41,593 nucleotides of DNA, taken from Saprospiraceae bacterium (GTDB taxonomy: Bacteria > Bacteroidota > Bacteroidia > Chitinophagales > Saprospiraceae). The translations under genes and the position numbers were made by a program. The notes beneath the pieces were generated by a model. That model saw only the letters and a list, made by a program, of their open reading frames with translations. It searched no databases and was not told the origin of the DNA. This document shows, one piece after another, positions 1-7,538 of this stretch. The stretch is taken from NCBI GenBank assembly GCA_022841345.1, contig JALHRR010000042.1, forward strand, positions 1-41,593. Direction: 5' to 3'. Position 1 is the stretch's first letter; the number at the start of each line of letters is the position of its first letter.

Positions 1-843
1 ATGAAAATTAATGACTCAGGAAGGCAAATGAAGAATATACTTGCCGGATTGAGTAATGTTTTCACTTATGGAGTTTTACAATCATTGCTGGCATTTTCAT
101 TTTATGCAACAAGTTGCCTGGCCCTGCAATCCACTTTTGTATTAGATTACGGACTCCTTCTTGTAACGGGAACGCTTGGAGTTTACACCTCCCATAAGAT
201 CATAAAAACATTTTTAAGTGAAGGTCATGCAGATGTATCCAGTCTGATTTTCCTGCTAATTCTTTCAGTCATTGCACTGCTGATCATTTTCAATTTTAAT
301 GCCGGAGGAAAATATTTTTGGCACATGGGAATTCCTGTAATTATTGCTATATTTTACCTCTTACCGCTCTCCAGAATTATTGATTCGAAATTTATTCCAG
401 GTTGGATTAAACCTGTTTCACTTGCAATTTCATGGACATGGATTTGTACTGGTCCTCCTGCCAATATTGACATTGAGACTTTAATCTATTTTGCTGCCGT
501 ATTCTTCCTGATATTAACTAATGCTTTGATTTTTGATGTGAAGGATATTGCAGCAGACAAGCGCTCCAATAAATCTACATTTGCGATCAGATATGGCTGG
601 AGGTTCACCCGGGGCACTGCATTTATCACCCTGATCCTTAGCATTATAGGAATAGGTTTGTTCTACCGGGAATTACATTCGGCAGCTTTGATTTCCCCAT
701 TAATACTTGGATTGTATTATCTCCCACTCAAAAAAACAAAGCCAGACTCTCCTCAAAATCATTATTACTGGCTTTTGGATGGAGGCCTGGCTTTATTTCC
801 AATAGCTGTCTATATTACCCATCAGGTAGCTAATGTGCAATAA
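1..843 (+). CDS. UbiA-like prenyltransferase-family membrane protein
   Basis: This is an integral membrane protein of about 280 residues with some eight hydrophobic segments. It resembles the UbiA superfamily, whose members transfer prenyl chains to aromatic acceptors or build lipids in the inner membrane. The second aspartate-rich motif is visible (D179, D182 and D186, followed by a basic stretch and TFAIRYG). The first motif (NDxxDxxxD) is absent: the matching place, residues 57-68, reads GTLGVYTSHKII. In the family both motifs bind Mg-diphosphate, so a standard prenyl transfer reaction is uncertain. The ATG is the first base of the window, so an earlier start cannot be excluded. The gene converges on the stress protein downstream. 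The superfamily call is fairly secure; the substrate is unknown. Confidence 0.65.
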   Translation: MKINDSGRQMKNILAGLSNVFTYGVLQSLLAFSFYATSCLALQSTFVLDYGLLLVTGTLGVYTSHKIIKTFLSEGHADVSSLIFLLILSVIALLIIFNFNAGGKYFWHMGIPVIIAIFYLLPLSRIIDSKFIPGWIKPVSLAISWTWICTGPPANIDIETLIYFAAVFFLILTNALIFDVKDIAADKRSNKSTFAIRYGWRFTRGTAFITLILSIIGIGLFYRELHSAALISPLILGLYYLPLKKTKPDSPQNHYYWLLDGGLALFPIAVYITHQVANVQ

Positions 844-858
844 ACAAAATGCATTTAT

Positions 859-1695
859 TTATTTGCTTTTCTCATGCACGATTAACAATGGTAGTTCAGT
901 GTGCAATGCCAGCTGACGTGTCATGCTACGATGGAATAAAGACTCTATAAAATTATAGTTTTTGCGAATCATTACCAGTAAATCTGTTGGATTGTCGCTG
1001 ATAAATTCCTTGATGCCATCTTCAATATCTTCATGATAATTGATACTTGCAGATATCTGAATATCAGGAAATAAAGCCTGAAAATTAGTTTTCAGTGGAA
1101 GTTTTTCCTCTTCAACTTGCTCATCATATGGATCCACTATATGCAAAAGACGAAGACTTGCTTTTTCAACTTGCGTTATACTTTGAAGTACTGTAAAATC
1201 AACTCTGGATTCCAGGCCTAATGTAAAATCAGCACATAGCGTCACATGTCTGATCGGAGATTGAATGTAGCTGTCCGGGACTGCAATGATAGGCTTCTTT
1301 ACATTTCTGATGATATTAGAAGTATTACTACCCAATAAAGCTGCTTTTAGTCCGGTAGCACCTTTTGTCCCCATAACTACCAGATCAACACCTTCAGATT
1401 CACACATCAGATCAATAATTACCAGCAAATCACCATGAACTGCTTTAGTTGAAATCTGCAAACCTTCCAGTTTTAATTCATTTTGCATTTTACTGAGCAC
1501 TTCTTTGAGCCCGCCTTCTGCACTTTCTTTTAATATTTCTTTCATTGAAAGCAATACTGTTTGATTGCTATATGGAAGGGTGTATGCATTCAAAACAATC
1601 AATTCAGCACCTGTGCTTTTAGCAAGCTCCACTGCATAAACGATTGCCTTCCAGGAATTAACAGAAAAATCCGTTGTTGCAAGTATTTTTTTCAT
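859..1695 (-). CDS. Universal stress protein, tandem UspA domains
   Basis: This cytoplasmic stress protein contains two UspA domains in tandem (about residues 1-145 and 146-278). The first begins with MKKILATTDFS and carries the nucleotide-binding signature G109-x2-G112-x9-G122-S-N, so it probably binds ATP. The second domain has lost the glycines at the matching place (SLFHRSMTRQLA), so it is probably not an ATP binder. Tandem Usp proteins of about 280 residues are common in Bacteroidota and usually respond to starvation, redox or envelope stress. The gene stands alone: it converges on the UbiA-like gene with a 15-bp gap, and 91 bp separate it from the flippase gene upstream. No operator is recognisable. 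Confidence 0.9.
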   Translation of the reverse strand: MKKILATTDFSVNSWKAIVYAVELAKSTGAELIVLNAYTLPYSNQTVLLSMKEILKESAEGGLKEVLSKMQNELKLEGLQISTKAVHGDLLVIIDLMCESEGVDLVVMGTKGATGLKAALLGSNTSNIIRNVKKPIIAVPDSYIQSPIRHVTLCADFTLGLESRVDFTVLQSITQVEKASLRLLHIVDPYDEQVEEEKLPLKTNFQALFPDIQISASINYHEDIEDGIKEFISDNPTDLLVMIRKNYNFIESLFHRSMTRQLALHTELPLLIVHEKSK

Positions 1696-1786
1696 GTTGT
1701 CTGAGTTATTCTATTGGTTGTAAATATAATGGAATACTAGTTATCAGCCTGCTATTTAATATGAAATTGATATTAATCATTTACCT

Positions 1787-3112
1787 TCATACTAAAAAGG
1801 TAATATACTTACTTATGAGCGTGGTGCATAAAAGTATAGTATATAGTAAATGCCATTGCCAGGAATGATAGGAGTTTAATGGAATTTGATATCGCTTCCG
1901 GATGATAAATATCATAATAATTTTTTCAAACAAGAAAGCTATTACAGTTCCCATTACAATTCCAATCAATCCAAAATAATGCAATAAACAAATACTGACT
2001 GCGATATTCAACAGTATTTCAAAGATTGAAACTTTGAAAATCAATCGATACGCTCCTTTGGCCAGTAAAATTGACTGAGGAAAAATAAGTCTGCTGACAA
2101 CTAATAATAGCATAACATCAAATAATACAACACTTTCGGTAAAACGCTCACTATACAGCCATTCAAACAGATAGGTACTGGATAATACAAGAGCCATGCA
2201 CAATGGAAACAATATATGCATCCAGGATAATGCTCTTTTTTTCAACTGAGCCAAACCTGATTCCAATGAACTGGATAACAGCGGAATAACAGCGCCACTG
2301 AGGGCTACGGAAGCAGCCAGTGAAAGTGGTAATTCTCTCGCCCCATATCTGAAAATGGCAAATACTTTGTCATCATTACTCCAAAATCTGACAAGCCAAC
2401 CATCCGTCACAACTGCTAATCCGGCCATAAATGCATATCCAATTAAAGGGAGTGCAGTCATTAAAGGTAGTGCAATATTTGACTTTCTGAATCGATCCTT
2501 TTTAAGCGGAAAAGCCGCCTTAGCCGTCCCCGCAATTAATAATATCCCAAAAAATCCAAGTGAAATGATCAGAGATTCCAGTTCAATACCTTCTAACATG
2601 AAGAATAGAAAGATTCCTATATATATTGAAAAGTAGAGTGTATTGAAAAGCATCAAATTCTTATGCTGATGCCTCCGATAAAATAAAAAGGGAAGAAAAG
2701 CTGAACAGACACTACCAATTATCCAAATCACAAAAAATAAATAAGTCGGAAAACCAATATGCAAATCATTCAAAATGAAAGGATAGGCAATTAGCATACA
2801 TATCGTCCATAATACTGCAAGGAAGGCTTTGGCACTGAATACATTCCAAAGGACCTCATCCCGCTTTGCAGGAGATTCATCCGGGGCAGATTTTAAAGAG
2901 GATTGTAAAAGACCATTAGACCAAAAGAATGTACCAATATAACCCAGATAAAATAGCCATTCGAGTTTACCAATTTGTTCAAGACTCAACACACTCTGTG
3001 CAATTAATATACTGCCGATAATTACTGCCGCTTGTTTGAGCAAAAAACTGAGCTGAAACTGCTTAACAGGATCATTCAGGTAATGGCTGATATGGGTAGA
3101 ACTAAATTTCAA
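1787..3112 (-). CDS. Polysaccharide flippase-like membrane protein (MOP/Wzx family)
   Basis: This 441-residue protein has about 12 hydrophobic segments, as expected for oligosaccharide flippases of the MOP exporter superfamily. Such proteins move lipid-linked sugars across the inner membrane. There is no short catalytic motif; the call rests on length, hydrophobic pattern and overall likeness to Wzx/RfbX-type proteins. Its start codon overlaps the stop of the saccharopine dehydrogenase-like gene by 4 bases (ATGA), so the two are probably translationally coupled. No glycosyltransferase lies nearby, which is unusual for a Wzx gene and leaves the substrate open. Confidence 0.65.
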   Translation of the reverse strand: MKFSSTHISHYLNDPVKQFQLSFLLKQAAVIIGSILIAQSVLSLEQIGKLEWLFYLGYIGTFFWSNGLLQSSLKSAPDESPAKRDEVLWNVFSAKAFLAVLWTICMLIAYPFILNDLHIGFPTYLFFVIWIIGSVCSAFLPFLFYRRHQHKNLMLFNTLYFSIYIGIFLFFMLEGIELESLIISLGFFGILLIAGTAKAAFPLKKDRFRKSNIALPLMTALPLIGYAFMAGLAVVTDGWLVRFWSNDDKVFAIFRYGARELPLSLAASVALSGAVIPLLSSSLESGLAQLKKRALSWMHILFPLCMALVLSSTYLFEWLYSERFTESVVLFDVMLLLVVSRLIFPQSILLAKGAYRLIFKVSIFEILLNIAVSICLLHYFGLIGIVMGTVIAFLFEKIIMIFIIRKRYQIPLNSYHSWQWHLLYTILLCTTLISKYITFLV

Positions 3113-4440
3113 TAATTCATTACATATTCTTTGAAACTAACCCCATATTCTGAGAGTTCTTTCAATACTGGTTTATAAACTTCTGCCTGAATCGGAATCA
3201 CGACTCCTTTTGGAACCGGGTGGCCTGACAATAAATGTCGGATAAATATCCCCATCGGCAGTCCCACCAATCTGCTCATAGCAGTATCTGTCGAATTACT
3301 GCCTTCCTGAATCAGAGTAGATGTAACGAACTTACGCTGTTCCCGCTGCATGTACTCTATCTCATGCTGCATGATGATCATATCTTTTTCATTGTCTCCC
3401 AGTTTCCATTTATCCAATAATAATTTTTCAAGGACATCAGCGGGAGAGCCAGTTTTAATCCCAATTTTTTCATCACTAAACAGACCCAACCACTCCAGTT
3501 TGTCGAGCTCGACAGAGGTAGCAGGTAATCCGCAAACACGTGCTACCTGATCTCTGACCCCTCCCTTACCACCAAAGGTGAGGCATTTCATCAGTTGCTT
3601 GTAGGTCATTTCTGCAGCATTGGGAATCAGAAACAAATCATCTGTCATACCTAATTTAATCAGGCAATTCCAGGCACTGCAAAAACCTGTCCCACGGATG
3701 GTGCCTCTGATGAGGGTGGGTACATCCTGCAAACCATAGATTGGGATATAGGCAAGGGAGTTTCGGTTGGCATATGCTTCCCATGCTCCGGCGCCCGGGA
3801 CTTCAATAGGTCTGATTTGCTCAAAAACGCGGTGATAAGGAATAAATCTTAACTGGCCGTTCTCAATATACTGAGCTGTCCCCTGCCCTGCCAGGACAAC
3901 ATTTCTGGGTGCCCAGGAAAATTTGTAATGCCAGGGGTTGTCATCATGTTCCGGAGCAACAAGACCACCGGTATAAGATCTGAATGCGGTCACTTCCCCA
4001 CCCTTCTCTCTGATTTCATCCAATAATAACATTGCAGACATGTGGTCGATTCCGGGGTCAAGGCCTATTTCACACATAAATGTAAGCCCTGCTGCCTTCA
4101 CTTCATGATCCATAGACTGTACTGCAGCACTGGTATATGATGCATTGACCAATTGCTTTTTATAAAGAAGACAATCTTTTGCAACTTCGATATGCAATTT
4201 TGGAGGCAACATAGATACAACAAGATCTGATTGTTTTACCAAACCTTGTCTCAACTCAGCATTCATGGCATTGAGCTCTACTGCTGTTGCGCTGGAATGC
4301 CCGCCTGCCTTAGATTGCGCTAATGAAAAATCTGCATCAGCAATGGTTAACTTCCATTGTTGAGAGGCAGCGTGTGACAATAAATATTGTATTAAAGCTG
4401 TTGTGGAGCGACCCGCCCCTATGATTAGAATGTGCTTCAT
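3109..4440 (-). CDS. Saccharopine dehydrogenase-like NAD(P)-dependent reductase
   Basis: This is a soluble enzyme of 443 residues with an N-terminal Rossmann fold (MKHILIIGAGRSTTALIQYL, G8-x-G10) and the conserved LDPGIDHM segment of the saccharopine dehydrogenase/reductase family. The length fits the glutamate-forming enzyme of lysine metabolism (LYS9 type), which links glutamate and aminoadipate semialdehyde to saccharopine, or the reverse. Many Bacteroidota use this branch for lysine breakdown, but no partner lysine-ketoglutarate reductase is in the window, so the substrate is inferred. It is first in a two-gene unit with the flippase-like gene, which overlaps it by 4 bases. Divergent cdd starts 81 bp away, so the gap must hold both promoters. 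Confidence 0.8.
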   Translation of the reverse strand: MKHILIIGAGRSTTALIQYLLSHAASQQWKLTIADADFSLAQSKAGGHSSATAVELNAMNAELRQGLVKQSDLVVSMLPPKLHIEVAKDCLLYKKQLVNASYTSAAVQSMDHEVKAAGLTFMCEIGLDPGIDHMSAMLLLDEIREKGGEVTAFRSYTGGLVAPEHDDNPWHYKFSWAPRNVVLAGQGTAQYIENGQLRFIPYHRVFEQIRPIEVPGAGAWEAYANRNSLAYIPIYGLQDVPTLIRGTIRGTGFCSAWNCLIKLGMTDDLFLIPNAAEMTYKQLMKCLTFGGKGGVRDQVARVCGLPATSVELDKLEWLGLFSDEKIGIKTGSPADVLEKLLLDKWKLGDNEKDMIIMQHEIEYMQREQRKFVTSTLIQEGSNSTDTAMSRLVGLPMGIFIRHLLSGHPVPKGVVIPIQAEVYKPVLKELSEYGVSFKEYVMNY

Positions 4441-4521
4441 GAATGGTACCTTGTATTAGGGACTGCGAAAATATTGTTATTTATTCATAATTTTAACGCC
4501 CCTTTACCTTAAATACAATCC

Positions 4522-5004
4522 ATGAAGGTACTTCAAAATCAATTTACAGCATATGTGTTTGATAATCAGTCAGAACTAACAGAGGCAGAGCAGGAATTAC
4601 TCCTCACTGCGGCTAAGTTTACTGAAAATGCTTATGCTCCTTACTCTCAGTTTAAGGTAGGAGCAGCTCTTAGATTGGACAATGGCCACATAATTGGCGG
4701 TGCCAATCAGGAAAATGCTTCTTTCCCGATGTGTATTTGCGCTGAACAAGCCGCTTTGAGCCATTTTGGATCTAATTATCCTGAGCAGAAAATCACTCAA
4801 ATTGCCATTACTGCCACTTCATTGAAGTCAGCCCTGGATCATCCGGTTTCTCCCTGCGGCTCATGCAGACAGGTAATGTGTGAATACGAAAGCAGACAAA
4901 AGCAGCCCATTGAAATTATCCTGCAGGGAAATGGTGGCCCGATTTATAAAATCAGTTCAGCTCAGGATTTATTGCCACTGTCATTTGACGGATCAATTCT
5001 ATAA
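4522..5004 (+). CDS. cdd: Cytidine deaminase
   Basis: Cytidine deaminase hydrolyses cytidine and deoxycytidine to uridine and deoxyuridine in pyrimidine salvage. The zinc site is complete: C73-A-E75 supplies one ligand and the catalytic glutamate, and P111-C112-G-S-C115 supplies the other two cysteines. The substrate loop N62-Q-E64-N is also present. At 160 residues it matches the homotetrameric family, with about 20 extra residues before the core. It is a single-gene unit: the stop is 2 bp from the stop of the convergent rhodanese gene, with no hairpin between them. Confidence 0.95.
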   Translation: MKVLQNQFTAYVFDNQSELTEAEQELLLTAAKFTENAYAPYSQFKVGAALRLDNGHIIGGANQENASFPMCICAEQAALSHFGSNYPEQKITQIAITATSLKSALDHPVSPCGSCRQVMCEYESRQKQPIEIILQGNGGPIYKISSAQDLLPLSFDGSIL

Positions 5005-5006
5005 AT

Positions 5007-5321
5007 CTACCTGATTTTGCTCTGAAGTCCGCTCCATCCTCCACCATTATAAACCTCTTTGAAGCCTGCACTTTGAAGAATAGATTTTGCTGATGCACTT
5101 CGCATACCTGAGGCACAACAAGTAATTACAGGTTTATCTTTTTTAATTTTAGAAAGATGATTGCTTAGCGTTTGAAGCGGAATATTGACAGATCCTTTCA
5201 AATGTCCTTCCTTATACTCAGATGCCGTCCTGACATCAATGATCTGAGCTCCGTTTGCTACTAAAGTTTTATAATCTGTTGCCGGGCCTAAGCCAAGTAA
5301 ATTCTTGATGGATTGAAACAT
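5007..5321 (-). CDS. Single-domain rhodanese (sulfurtransferase)
   Basis: This 104-residue rhodanese-fold protein moves sulfane sulfur through a cysteine persulfide. The active loop is C68-C69-A-S-G-M-R74-S, where C69 is the expected catalytic cysteine (CxxGxR). The family landmarks IIDVRTASEYKEGHLKGSVNIPL precede it in two parts, around residues 27-36 and 39-50. A short N-terminal stretch (residues 1-15) lies outside the domain. It is the last gene of the sulfur operon, 18 bp after a second rhodanese that also has a doubled cysteine. The physiological donor and acceptor are unknown; sulfide or thiosulfate handling is inferred from the operon. Confidence 0.9.
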   Translation of the reverse strand: MFQSIKNLLGLGPATDYKTLVANGAQIIDVRTASEYKEGHLKGSVNIPLQTLSNHLSKIKKDKPVITCCASGMRSASAKSILQSAGFKEVYNGGGWSGLQSKIR

Positions 5322-5339
5322 TGTTATTGTATGTATGAT

Positions 5340-5594
5340 TTAGTTATTTGCGTTTACATCCAGCCAACTGCCTCCATTTTCGCAGTCAATGCCACAGCTT
5401 TTCAGGAAATTAGCTGCTTGTCCGCTTCTATTTCCGCTGGCGCAACAAAGGATGATGGGTTGCTCCATAGTTTTAATTTCGTCAAGCTTGCTCTGCACTT
5501 CCTGTAAAGGAATGTTGATACTACCCGCCACGTGTCCTCCCTGAAATTCGGCAGGAGTCCTTACATCGATGATGGTTTTTGATTGATTATTCAT
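5340..5594 (-). CDS. Short single-domain rhodanese
   Basis: This minimal rhodanese domain has the active loop C50-C51-A-S-G-N-R-S, with C51 the expected persulfide carrier. I start it at the ATG at 5592-5594, giving 84 residues that begin MNNQSKTIIDVRTPAEF. A longer in-frame start at 5657 would add 21 residues with no family likeness, entirely inside the DUF6132 gene. With the chosen start the ORF overlaps the end of DUF6132 by 8 bases, so the two are probably translationally coupled. It is followed after 18 bp by the second rhodanese. Free single-domain rhodaneses beside DUF2892 proteins recall E. coli YgaP, in which both parts are fused. Confidence 0.88.
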   Translation of the reverse strand: MNNQSKTIIDVRTPAEFQGGHVAGSINIPLQEVQSKLDEIKTMEQPIILCCASGNRSGQAANFLKSCGIDCENGGSWLDVNANN

Positions 5595-5811
5595 TTTCAA
5601 AAGTTTTATTGGATGAAGATTCCGGTTTTGATTTAAAATTACTAAAGAGTAATCCACCCATCAAAGCTCCGTAAGCTGTCATGTTGAATGGATTGGAAGT
5701 AATATTGCAACTGCCTGATGTACAACCCACAAAATGGTAATACAGGGCTCCAAAAACAGCTCCCACTGAAAGTCCAATCAGGATCCATTTATATTTTTTT
5801 ATGAAAATCAT
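5587..5811 (-). CDS. DUF6132-like small membrane protein
   Basis: This 74-residue protein has two hydrophobic segments (about residues 8-28 and 46-60) joined by a loop with a C-x4-C pair in GCTSGSC, followed by NPFNMTAYGALMGG. That layout matches the small DUF6132 family, found in Bacteroidota beside rhodaneses and DUF2892 proteins. It presumably sits in the inner membrane; the paired cysteines may handle sulfur, but this is inference. It lies 28 bp after the DUF2892 gene, and its 3' end overlaps the next rhodanese gene by 8 bases. The family name is given from memory of the pattern. Confidence 0.75.
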   Translation of the reverse strand: MIFIKKYKWILIGLSVGAVFGALYYHFVGCTSGSCNITSNPFNMTAYGALMGGLLFSNFKSKPESSSNKTFENE

Positions 5812-5839
5812 TTACTGCAATGTTTGAACAAGGATGAAT

Positions 5840-6049
5840 TTAATTACCAGCCTTTTTTCGGGTTGAAATTCCAAATGGGTAGTATAGCGGACAAAAACTG
5901 ATAAAGCTGGTAAGAATAAAAATGCCGGCAAAGACTAGCAATATGATTGCGGTCAAGCCTGATATGACATTTGTAAAATATAAAATCAGTACTAAAGCTG
6001 CTAAGAGTATTCTGATAGTTTTGTCGGCTGTTCCCATGTTGGCTTTCAT
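5840..6049 (-). CDS. DUF2892 (YgaP-type membrane segment) protein
   Basis: This is a 69-residue membrane protein that begins MKANMGTADKTIRILLAAL and contains FISFCPLYYPFGIST, both hallmarks of DUF2892. Two transmembrane helices are evident (about residues 13-29 and 32-50). In E. coli YgaP this domain is the membrane part fused to a rhodanese; here the two are separate genes in one operon. A role in moving or exporting sulfur species is inferred from that comparison. It lies 68 bp downstream of the Crp/Fnr gene, a gap large enough for its own promoter. A second reading frame over the same bases is a shadow. Confidence 0.88.
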   Translation of the reverse strand: MKANMGTADKTIRILLAALVLILYFTNVISGLTAIILLVFAGIFILTSFISFCPLYYPFGISTRKKAGN

Positions 6050-6071
6050 ATCGCTGTGTTTTGTTTGAATA

Positions 6072-6120
6072 ATGAAACAAAGATCAGCTATAACATGAAA
6101 GAACTTAGTGACAAATGTTA
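6072..6120 (-). promoter_or_regulatory. Possible promoter/operator before the DUF2892-rhodanese genes
   Basis: On the minus strand GATCTTTG (6078-6085) differs from the Bacteroidota -7 element TAnnTTTG at one defined base. Just upstream, a 6-bp inverted repeat TAACAT-N18-ATGTTA (6091-6120) reaches the stop codon of the Crp/Fnr gene. This is a plausible regulated internal promoter, but short repeats of this kind occur by chance. Confidence 0.3.
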
Positions 6121-6747
6121 CAATGCTCTCAAAAGTTTGATTTGATTTCTATACAACAACACTTTTTGATCATTTTCCAGTTTCTTGAGCAGTCTGGATA
6201 TGACAACTCTGGATGTAGCCAGCTCTGCTGCGATTTGCTCATGTGAGAGGTTGACCAGAGATGAACCCGTCGCTTTAGATTTTTCTTTGAGGTAATGAAC
6301 AAGCCTTTCGTCCAGCTTTTGGAAAGCAATCTGATCTATAGTTTTGAGCAATTCATTAAATCTGTTTCGAATGGTTTTCATCACGAAACTTTTCCATGTC
6401 GGGTACCTGACCAGCCATTCATCCATTACGGAAATAGGAACAAGCAGCATTTCCACATCATCTTCAGCCACTGCTCTGATTTCAGAAGATTGCTGCTGCA
6501 TACAGCATGTAAATGTCATAGCACAACTCTCATTTGCCTGAATATAATAAAGGAGAAGTTCTCTACCCTCATCATCCAGCCTTACAATCTTGACAGTGCC
6601 TGTTAAGATGATAGGCATGAATCTTACGGTTTGCCCAATTTCCATTATTATATCACCGGGCTTTACGGTCATGTGCTTACCTTTTGCTTCAAGCTCAGAG
6701 ATAAGGCCGGCTTCAAAAATTTGCTTAAAAGCCTGTAATGCTGCCAT
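6118..6747 (-). CDS. Crp/Fnr-family transcription regulator with cysteine cluster
   Basis: This 209-residue regulator has an N-terminal cyclic-nucleotide-binding-like beta-roll (about residues 20-115), a long helix (about 115-150) and a C-terminal winged helix with recognition region LSHEQIAAELATSRVVISRL (168-187). The beta-roll carries C75, C81 and C82 in the segment ESCAMTFTCCM. The usual cAMP phosphate-binding motif (RxS, as in E. coli CRP) is not seen, so cAMP is an unlikely ligand. It heads the sulfur operon, so I infer a sensor of sulfide, persulfide or redox state that controls the downstream genes. A near-consensus -7 element, TACCTTTA, lies about 30 bases upstream (6779-6786, minus). 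Confidence 0.88.
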   Translation of the reverse strand: MAALQAFKQIFEAGLISELEAKGKHMTVKPGDIIMEIGQTVRFMPIILTGTVKIVRLDDEGRELLLYYIQANESCAMTFTCCMQQQSSEIRAVAEDDVEMLLVPISVMDEWLVRYPTWKSFVMKTIRNRFNELLKTIDQIAFQKLDERLVHYLKEKSKATGSSLVNLSHEQIAAELATSRVVISRLLKKLENDQKVLLYRNQIKLLRAL

Positions 6748-6835
6748 AATGCTACTTAAATTAAATCCTTAGAGTAGCTAAAGGTAATATACCCCGTCAA
6801 TTCTTTGAAAATAATACCTTTAATATAATGAAAAA

Positions 6836-7300
6836 TCAATCTTTTACAGAAAGATAAATATCAATTTCGGCATTATTCCTGTCTGCTGATCTTTCATCAT
6901 ACACTTCAAAGTCCACGATTAACGCTCTGTTCAGGTTTGCATCCCCGATTGATTTCCAGGCTGCAGCTGTGCATTCAGGAATTTCACCATGGACCATAAA
7001 TTTGGCATAATTTCCGGCAGGGATTTCAAAACTATCCATTCCATCAGGTACCTCAGTACCCTGTATGACTTTGCAACCGACAAAATATCTGAACGACCCC
7101 TCAAAATCCTCATCATAAGAATGATATACGGCTAGTATTTCATTGCCTATTTTATTTGGAATTTTATCATAGAATTCACTGCTTTCAAATGTCTGCCACA
7201 TCTGACCATAATCTTGTCTGGAAGGACTGTCCTGATTGGATTCATGAGCTTTCATGGGGAGGCCAATCAAATAAATTGGGATTAAAGTTTTTACTTGCAT
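6836..7300 (-). CDS. GyrI-like/AraC effector-binding domain protein
   Basis: This stand-alone effector-binding domain of 154 residues (SRPBCC-like GyrI/BmrR C-terminal fold) has no DNA-binding part. The family pattern is recognisable: an early strand IYLIGL, then YGQMWQTF, the KIPNKI/ILAVYHSYDEDFEG segment, FRYFVGCKV, and a closing FEVYDE...AEIDIYLSV. Such proteins bind small hydrophobic or cationic compounds; some inhibit gyrase or modulate multidrug regulators. The ligand is unknown. It is transcribed away from creD across a 238-bp gap. The ATG at 7298-7300 is kept because the first residues belong to the domain. Confidence 0.75.
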   Translation of the reverse strand: MQVKTLIPIYLIGLPMKAHESNQDSPSRQDYGQMWQTFESSEFYDKIPNKIGNEILAVYHSYDEDFEGSFRYFVGCKVIQGTEVPDGMDSFEIPAGNYAKFMVHGEIPECTAAAWKSIGDANLNRALIVDFEVYDERSADRNNAEIDIYLSVKD

Positions 7301-7494
7301 TTGAAGATGCTTTTAAATTGTTATTCGCTTGCGTAATTCAATATGATTTACGGTTTTTATCCGGAATTGGGTCATTCCAGCAGTATACAATGTGTATAAT
7401 TGCCGCTATATAAGGAAACTACGGATAGAATGTGATATTGATTTTTTTTAAATAAAATATTACTGATAAACAATTAATATCAGCAAATATATGT

Positions 7495-7502
7495 TTACTT
7501 TG
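7495..7502 (+). promoter_or_regulatory. -7 promoter element for creD
   Basis: TTACTTTG matches the Bacteroidota -7 consensus TAnnTTTG at five of six defined bases. It predicts a transcript start near 7507 and a leader of about 30 bases before the ATG at 7539. That supports the shorter creD start over the ATG at 7491, which would precede the transcript start. Confidence 0.45.
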
Positions 7503-7538
7503 TATTTCAAAGTTCTTTTACATCAAACAAACCCAATC

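Noticed and set aside
5595-5657. Longer start for the short rhodanese
   Set aside because: The extra 21 residues lie wholly inside DUF6132 in another frame and do not belong to the rhodanese domain.
5844-6080. Minus-strand ORF of 78 residues over the DUF2892 gene
   Set aside because: Out-of-frame shadow of a recognised small membrane protein.
7491-7538. Longer creD start at ATG 7491
   Set aside because: The -7 element at 7495-7502 would lie inside the coding region, and the 16 extra residues have no family likeness.
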